Shown here one piece after another: positions 6,702 to 11,876 of a DNA stretch of 11,876 nucleotides. The DNA is taken from positions 1 through 11,876 of the forward strand of contig JAKCCC010000021.1 of NCBI GenBank assembly GCA_021838985.1, written 5' to 3'. The stretch's first letter is position 1, and the number at the start of each line of letters is the position of its first letter. Below the pieces are notes generated by a model. That model was given only the letters and a program-made list of their open reading frames with translations, searched no databases and was not told where the DNA came from. Made by a program: the position numbers and the translations under genes. This DNA comes from Planctomycetota bacterium. GTDB taxonomy: Bacteria; Planctomycetota; Phycisphaerae; WQYP01.

Positions 6702-9700
6702 CGGCGCCCCGGCGTTTGTGCGACACTGTCCAGGTCGACCAGCTGAGTGTGCTGTACCACCGCCGCGGCGACCTTGCCGGTTAACACGTCCGTGGCCCTC
6801 ACTTGATATAGCCCCGATGGATCGTTCAGCGCCAACGGCACAACGAACCTTCGCCGGCGCGAGGTCATGGTAAGATTATGACCGCGGCCCGGCATTACGC
6901 CCCCATCCGGCGCGACGACGGCAAGGTGAACGATCCGCCGGTCGGCGCCCGAACCCGGCTCAAGGCCGACTATGACCACCGGCGGGCGCCCCCCTACATC
7001 CGAGGACCGGAGAACCGTGAGGGTCAAACGCGGTGCTCGCTTCCGTGGAAACAATGCCAGCAACGCCGCGTCTGTGGGTTCCATGGTAAGCCGCACGGTG
7101 CGACCGACGTTGACGTGGCACGGACGAAGGACATTGTAAACACGATATCTACGCGCCAAATGGACAAAGATGGTCTTCGCCGACTGGCCGCCGGTCGGCC
7201 CGATTTGTTTTAGGCCGAGCGTCTCACGACGGCCCGGATTCGGATGGCGCACGAGGCCGAGAAGCCGAACACCGCCTTGGCCGAGCCGGGCATAATAAAA
7301 CTCAACGCCGTCGAGTGGTTGCGTGGCCGCCGCAGCGGCGGTAGCGAATGCGAAGGGTCTTACCCCCTTGTTGGCCAACAGCCGCAGCAACAGATCACGC
7401 AGGTCACGGTCGTAGGTGGCCACACCGTTCAGCATGATGCCCAGCCCCCCGCGCACGCGATCTACCACCACTAGGGGTTGATGATTAGCATAATGTCCGA
7501 ACACGCGACAGCCGGCTTCCACTCTCAGCCGCTGCTCTCCAGCCATTTCGAACCCGGCGCCCTTGAGCGCCACGGACTGATGTTTCCAGTTGGGCAGCGA
7601 GCGGGAGGTAATGCCGAACGTGTCGCTTAACCACCGACCGCCAACCGGTTTACCCAATGCGTCGCGCGAGCCCACCTGGTCGTCCGCCAGCACGATGCCG
7701 CCCGCGCGCTGCCATTTGTAAATTTGCGCCCTCGTTCTGGCGCCGATGCCTATGGTCATCGGCAGCACCAGCACCTTGTATTTTCCCAGCACTCCTTCGT
7801 CAACCTGCTTCTCGGTTACGAACCGAAATGCCAGGCCCATATTCTCGACGAGCCGGCGCATGCCGAAATTACTGCGGTACCAGTTCATGTAGCTATCATC
7901 ATTCCAACGGTGGCGAATGGGCCAGGAAAACGATGTGGCGTTGGATGATTCAAGCCAGGCCATATCCATGCTGGCCTGGGAATAGACGATCGCGACGGTT
8001 GGCTTGGCCGGTACGGAATCCATCACGGCCTTCCCGACTCCATCGACCAGGGGGCGCAGCAGCTTCTGCAACATCTGTGATCGCCGCGTCGCAGCCATTG
8101 ACGGATTGATGAACCCGGACGGATGCCCCGGCTTCTCTTCCAGACCATAGATCATGTCTCCGCTGGCACCGGCGAACAGGCGTGCGTAAAGCCCCTCGCG
8201 GATCATGGCGAGATCCTGCGTTCTAGTTCCGCGCTTCGGGTATGTGTAATGAGACCAGTTCCACATTTTCGCGCCTGGGCGGGCGAAGGAACGCTGCCAA
8301 ATATCGTAATAATCCTGGCTGCCGGTGCGGGTGGGAACGATTTTGGATGGATCAATTCCGCTGAAAGGGTTGATGTATGTCCAGTTCGGCTGACCAGCCG
8401 CGGTTTCTGGCAAAAAGTGTGCGCCGTCCTCCGTAAAATCCTGGCTGATACCCGCGAAAAGCGAATCCATGAAAAGGCGAAATTGCACCCAGGATGAAAA
8501 GTTCTTTTTCTTACGGGCCTCGGCGGTCAAGGGAGGAACTATGGCGGCCCAGCTGCGGTACGACGTCGTCCATTGCCGATTCAGCGACGCCAACGAACGA
8601 TAAGTTGTCCGCAAATATCTTCGATACAGATCAAGGCACTGCCGGCTGCGATCCGGCTCCGCTTCGGGGTTGGCGCGCGTCTGCCATGGATTCGCCAATG
8701 ACATCTCGTCCCAGAACATGTAGCCGAGCGGGGGGTGGCTTTGGACTCGGTCCGCATAGGCGCGCACGGCCCCGCGCAGCAAACCACGCCACTGTGCGTC
8801 ATAAAAGTCATCTTTTCGCAGCGGGTGGAACGCTGGATCCGTTCGCGTCATTTTATATTTGTCGAGGGCCCCATAGATCAGGGATCGATTTTCGCACACT
8901 CCGCCCCAGCCATCCGTCCACATAAATCCGTGCGCCAAGGCATCGGGCGCACCTGGGGGCCAGCAATTGATCGTGTTGACCCCGATTTCGTGTAGCAAGG
9001 GGTAGAGAAGGTCCCGGTAGTACAGTGGCGCCCACACGTAGGCGGCGACGACGTAGTCGTTTCGCCGCGCGTCAAAACGCGGTGGAAAGTACATGTCCGT
9101 TGATGCGCGGTCGAGAATCTGGAAACCGTGGAGCGTTTCGACGGTTAAACGCGACCAAGTCCCAAGAATTATCGCCGCCGGCAACGAGCCGCGAAATGTC
9201 ACTGCGGTGACGCCTGTGGCCGAGGCCTTCAGGTCCAGGGACCGCCGCCACAGAATTCGCCTCCAGGCGTCGCTGAGCATGGCCCGTACCCTGGTTTCAT
9301 CGCCGCTTGTCTGGATGTGGCAGCGTGCCGTGAAATCAGCCCTGTGTTCACCCGCCCCGCCGTGCGCTTTCGCAGCCAGCTCGGTAATCCGCCCCGCGTT
9401 GCCGGGAAGACGCACGTTAATCGGCTCGCTGAACCAACCGGCGGTCGCACCATTTTGGCCACTGCACACGACGTTGAGCATGTAGAGGCCCTGTGGAATT
9501 CCGAGCGGCAGATGGAACCTTAGCGCCCTGTCCCCGCGCGTGTCTCTAGCCCGAGTTACGACCGCCGCCCTTAAATGCACAGCCAGGCCGCCACCCCGGC
9601 GGACCAACCAAGCCGTCACTCGCACCACGGTCGCGCCTCTCACCCCCCGAACGCACCCCACCACGACGCCGCCCGGCGCCGCGGAAGCAACACCCCAGAT

Positions 9701-10573
9701 TGGCCTCGGTCGGTGCGGCCAGCCGAGCCAAATCGTCCACGGTCGGCCCAAAGCGTTGTCTAACAGCGTTGCGTAAAGCGAATAGTAGTAATTCCACCAC
9801 CCGGGGAACAAGTGTTCGCTAAGGTCGCTGCACCACCTGGTAAGATAAATCTCGTCTAGGGCGGGCACCAACCCGTTTCGATAGAAATAGGGACCCTGAA
9901 ACATTATCTCGTAGACATTTCCGCGGCCGATCCGCTCGTGGGCGATACTGTGGATACCGAAGTGGCCTCGTGACCTCCCGCCGGTCGCCGCCATCACGGC
10001 AGGTAGTACTCCACCGAGCATGCCCGTTGGATCGTTGAGGGCGTCCGAGTTGCCGTCATAGAGCACGTGGCCGCGGCTTTCCACGCTGGTGGGCTGGCTT
10101 TGGCCGCAAACCGCCAGCACGGAAAGGCCAGCCTTGACCTCGCGTAGGACCGCCGGATGATGGCCGATGAAATTGTCGAAGGACGATGTGACCAAAAACA
10201 GGGCAGCATACGGTTTACCATCGCGGGCGACGCCCGCCTGATTTCGGTGCTCCCATTGCTTAAAGGTGGTGACCGTGCAGGCGAAGCCGGTCATTTCAGC
10301 CCACTGGGCCATGGTGTGGCGGGCAAATAACATGTTGGATGGAACTACGGCCAACACGCGTGGTCGTGCTCCGGGGCCCGGCCTAAACCAGCGGATAAAC
10401 CCAGGCGGCTCGCGGGTTACCAGGCGCTCGTTGCATCGGCTGGCGGCCTTGTCAACGTCAGCCGTGGTTCGGTGGACCGCCGGTGTTAGCTGTTTCGGCT
10501 GTGCCACCCGCGATGCCGTCAGGCCAAGGGACACGGCCACCACCCCCAGCAGGAGGTTCTGTCTTGCATCCAT
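6698..10573 (-). CDS. Large secreted GH42-like beta-galactosidase-type multidomain protein
   Basis: The ATG at 10573 gives 1291 aa. It has GAGGGG 8 nt upstream and starts a signal peptide (MDARQN, then LLLGVVAVSLGLTA). A longer GTG start at 10639 would put 22 proline- and arginine-rich residues before that signal, so it is rejected. Domains, numbered from the ATG: a Rossmann/glutamine-amidotransferase-like domain at about 70-165; an Ig-like domain at about 300-390; a beta-sandwich region to about 490; a GH42-like TIM barrel at about 500-830; a trimerisation-like second Rossmann domain at about 855-985; a further beta region; and a C-terminal Ig-like domain at about 1182-1275. The barrel carries YMFWDEMSL, whose E623 fits the GH42 acid/base, although the preceding residue is D rather than the usual N. 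The region where the nucleophile is expected reads AKMWNWSHY with no Glu. It is probably exported and polysaccharide-directed. Its stop overlaps the next start as ATGA. Function is family-level only. Confidence 0.82.
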   Translation of the reverse strand: MDARQNLLLGVVAVSLGLTASRVAQPKQLTPAVHRTTADVDKAASRCNERLVTREPPGFIRWFRPGPGARPRVLAVVPSNMLFARHTMAQWAEMTGFACTVTTFKQWEHRNQAGVARDGKPYAALFLVTSSFDNFIGHHPAVLREVKAGLSVLAVCGQSQPTSVESRGHVLYDGNSDALNDPTGMLGGVLPAVMAATGGRSRGHFGIHSIAHERIGRGNVYEIMFQGPYFYRNGLVPALDEIYLTRWCSDLSEHLFPGWWNYYYSLYATLLDNALGRPWTIWLGWPHRPRPIWGVASAAPGGVVVGCVRGVRGATVVRVTAWLVRRGGGLAVHLRAAVVTRARDTRGDRALRFHLPLGIPQGLYMLNVVCSGQNGATAGWFSEPINVRLPGNAGRITELAAKAHGGAGEHRADFTARCHIQTSGDETRVRAMLSDAWRRILWRRSLDLKASATGVTAVTFRGSLPAAIILGTWSRLTVETLHGFQILDRASTDMYFPPRFDARRNDYVVAAYVWAPLYYRDLLYPLLHEIGVNTINCWPPGAPDALAHGFMWTDGWGGVCENRSLIYGALDKYKMTRTDPAFHPLRKDDFYDAQWRGLLRGAVRAYADRVQSHPPLGYMFWDEMSLANPWQTRANPEAEPDRSRQCLDLYRRYLRTTYRSLASLNRQWTTSYRSWAAIVPPLTAEARKKKNFSSWVQFRLFMDSLFAGISQDFTEDGAHFLPETAAGQPNWTYINPFSGIDPSKIVPTRTGSQDYYDIWQRSFARPGAKMWNWSHYTYPKRGTRTQDLAMIREGLYARLFAGASGDMIYGLEEKPGHPSGFINPSMAATRRSQMLQKLLRPLVDGVGKAVMDSVPAKPTVAIVYSQASMDMAWLESSNATSFSWPIRHRWNDDSYMNWYRSNFGMRRLVENMGLAFRFVTEKQVDEGVLGKYKVLVLPMTIGIGARTRAQIYKWQRAGGIVLADDQVGSRDALGKPVGGRWLSDTFGITSRSLPNWKHQSVALKGAGFEMAGEQRLRVEAGCRVFGHYANHQPLVVVDRVRGGLGIMLNGVATYDRDLRDLLLRLLANKGVRPFAFATAAAAATQPLDGVEFYYARLGQGGVRLLGLVRHPNPGRRETLGLKQIGPTGGQSAKTIFVHLARRYRVYNVLRPCHVNVGRTVRLTMEPTDAALLALFPRKRAPRLTLTVLRSSDVGGRPPVVIVGLEPGSGADRRIVHLAVVAPDGGVMPGRGHNLTMTSRRRRFVVPLALNDPSGLYQVRATDVLTGKVAAAVVQHTQLVDLDSVAQTPGRR

Positions 10574-10581
10574 AAACCTGG

Positions 10582-10587
10582 CCCCTC
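10582..10587 (-). promoter_or_regulatory. Ribosome binding site of the GH42-like gene
   Basis: GAGGGG on the minus strand lies 8 nt before the ATG at 10573. Together with the signal peptide that begins at this ATG, it decides the start in favour of 10573 over the GTG at 10639. Confidence 0.6.
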
Positions 10588-10590
10588 GTG

Positions 10591-10611
10591 GCGGCCCGCC
10601 TACCGGGCCGC
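10591..10611 (-). promoter_or_regulatory. Perfect 8-bp GC hairpin before the GH42-like gene
   Basis: GCGGCCCG and CGGGCCGC pair perfectly across a 5-nt loop. The hairpin ends 3 nt before the GAGGGG ribosome binding site and 17 nt before the ATG. No U-run follows, so it is not a standard terminator. It could affect translation initiation or protect a processed 5' end. The rest of 10574-10787 shows no convincing promoter. Confidence 0.45.
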
Positions 10612-10787
10612 TCCAGACGGGCCGTGGCGGCCTGGGCACCCTCCCGGTTGCTCCAGGCTCTCGCTCGATTGCCGCAGTGCTGCACCATCAGTGGAACGCC
10701 CTACTGGCACATTCCGAACCGCCCTTCTTAATCCCCACCCCCGCAGGCGCGCCCCGTGCCGCTCGCCTTGCAATGCCGACCCGTACG

Positions 10788-11876
10788 TCAAGGTCCCCCC
10801 CACGCCGATTGTCCAGCGGCGTAAACAGGGTTCACCTTTCGCACGGGCGTCATGCAAATGTCGAACGGAGGGGCTAAAGGAACCACATCCACATTAACGG
10901 TTAAACCACCCGTTGACGTCACGCCCACCTGATTGGTGTCTGTCGTTCCGTTGATAACCGTGATGCCGTCGTTGGCCCGGGCAAGATTCGCGTAATCATA
11001 GTCGTGATAGGTGAAAATATTGTCACCGTTTTGGCCCACATAGGGCGAGGTCTCCCAAGTCACGTGATCATCACCGAAGCCCACGTTTTGGCCGTCGCCG
11101 GCATGGTTGCCAGAATTGTAGATGTAGGGGCCATAGGTGTTGGCCGTCGGCAGGGTGGTCGTGATCCGTTGGTAGACGCCGCTATCGGTTGAAAGATCCA
11201 TCGGGGCCATGTCGCTGACCAACGGGACCTCTGTGCTGGCCCCCGTGGTGGTCCACCACCGGCCGGGCGAACTCATCACCTGCCAGACCGGCCATCCGTT
11301 ATACGGCCAGGGGGCGGCGATGGAATAGCTGACTCCGTGGCCGCTAAGGTCGAAGCTGTTGACGTAGGACTGCAGGTTAAGCCAGGTACGTCCGGGAGGC
11401 ATGTTCCCGAAATTGGCGCTGTAGACGGTGCTCCCGTTGTAGACGTACGATTCCACCGATGGACCAACCGCGATGGGGTCGGAGGGACAAATGAAGCTGG
11501 CTGGCGTGGTGTAGCCTTCGAGCACCAGCAGCCACATGCTGCCCAGTGGGTTGTCCGAATAGCTGTTCACCGTGTAGGCGGTAGTCTCATACCATTCCTG
11601 CACCACCTCCTGGGGCGTGGTCTCGGTCCCAGTGTATTGGTCGTAGGGTACGACGGGTTGATTTAGATATTGGGACCCGCCGCCCAGCGTAGCTGGAAAT
11701 ACGCCGTTGTTGCTCTGAGCATACGTCAGCATGGACTGGATGATCCCGCGCACGTTGGCCATGCAGACGGCGCGGTTGGCCAGTTCCCGGGCCTTGGCCA
11801 ACGCTGGTAGAAGTATAGATATCAATATAGCTATTATTGATATCACCACCAGCAGCTCGATCAGCGTAAACGCGGC
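10788..11876 (-). CDS. Pseudopilin-like protein with N-terminal methylation motif (partial)
   Basis: 362 codons are present; the first few residues lie beyond the right edge. The sequence opens with [18 protein letters not shown], the prepilin cleavage/methylation motif and hydrophobic helix of type II secretion or type IV pilin-like proteins, followed by [22 protein letters not shown]. Such proteins are processed by prepilin peptidase and assembled at the inner membrane. The residue before the cleavage point is Ala rather than the common Gly. The C-terminal half holds [18 protein letters not shown], a variant of the H-X9-DG signature of the large pseudopilin families expanded in Planctomycetes; here there are ten residues after the His and DD replaces DG. 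The middle is rich in Ser, Thr, Tyr and Gly and probably forms a globular extracytoplasmic domain. About 214 bp separate it from the GH42-like gene, so sharing a transcript is uncertain. A role in exporting or displaying carbohydrate-active proteins is speculation. Confidence 0.88.
   Translation of the reverse strand, partial: AAFTLIELLVVISIIAILISILLPALAKARELANRAVCMANVRGIIQSMLTYAQSNNGVFPATLGGGSQYLNQPVVPYDQYTGTETTPQEVVQEWYETTAYTVNSYSDNPLGSMWLLVLEGYTTPASFICPSDPIAVGPSVESYVYNGSTVYSANFGNMPPGRTWLNLQSYVNSFDLSGHGVSYSIAAPWPYNGWPVWQVMSSPGRWWTTTGASTEVPLVSDMAPMDLSTDSGVYQRITTTLPTANTYGPYIYNSGNHAGDGQNVGFGDDHVTWETSPYVGQNGDNIFTYHDYDYANLARANDGITVINGTTDTNQVGVTSTGGLTVNVDVVPLAPPFDICMTPVRKVNPVYAAGQSAWGGP

Noticed and set aside
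10591..10611. Rho-independent terminator after the pseudopilin gene
   Set aside because: The hairpin is strong but has no U-run and lies right next to the next gene's ribosome binding site.
10574..10639. GTG at 10639 as start of the GH42-like protein
   Set aside because: It would place 22 Pro/Arg-rich residues before an evident signal peptide; the ATG at 10573 has a good Shine-Dalgarno.
1..11876. CRISPR array, IS element, tRNA, rRNA or phage genes
   Set aside because: No spaced direct repeats, transposase motifs, cloverleaf sequences or rRNA segments were seen when reading both strands by eye.

Overview
The window is GC-rich and densely coded. All seven protein genes lie on the minus strand, so transcription runs from the right edge to the left. 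The organism is most likely a bacterium of the Planctomycetes/Verrucomicrobia/Lentisphaerae group, and I lean towards a planctomycete of the Phycisphaerae type. That rests on the combination of a large pseudopilin with an [13 protein letters not shown] N-terminus and a variant H-X9-DG C-terminus, a DUF5107-TPR protein, a DUF5696-like hydrolase, a FCD-type GntR regulator and a Gfo/Idh/MocA protein. No rRNA or other phylogenetic marker is present, so the assignment is an inference.

Right to left (in order of transcription): (1) 10788-11876, a pseudopilin-like protein cut off at the right edge. (2) A gap of about 214 bp (10574-10787) with no clear promoter or terminator, but with a perfect 8-bp GC hairpin just before the next ribosome binding site. 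(3) A three-gene block, 10573 to 2638, joined by two ATGA stop/start overlaps: a very large secreted GH42-like multidomain protein, a DUF5696-like putative glycoside hydrolase without a signal peptide, and a DUF5107 protein with C-terminal TPR repeats. (4) A gap of about 133 bp (2505-2637) with two small inverted repeats and a very good sigma70-type promoter. (5) A second block, 2504 to 1: a GntR-FCD regulator with two winged-helix domains, a GNAT acetyltransferase, and a Gfo/Idh/MocA (GH109-like) protein cut off at the left edge.

Taken together this looks like a carbohydrate acquisition and catabolism locus. The exported protein would act on a polysaccharide or glycoconjugate outside the cytoplasm. 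The DUF5696-like and DUF5107 proteins and the GH109-like NAD-dependent enzyme would process the products inside. The FCD regulator would sense a small acid or sugar acid and control the region. The substrate is unknown. The GH109 resemblance, and a weaker resemblance of the DUF5696-like protein to GH101/GH129-type folds, hint at alpha-linked N-acetylgalactosamine or a related sugar, but this is speculative.

No mobile element, tRNA, rRNA, CRISPR array or phage gene was seen. The best leads are the uncharacterised coupled trio, the tandem-winged-helix regulator with an apparently leaderless mRNA, and the GH42-like protein that seems to lack a standard catalytic pair.
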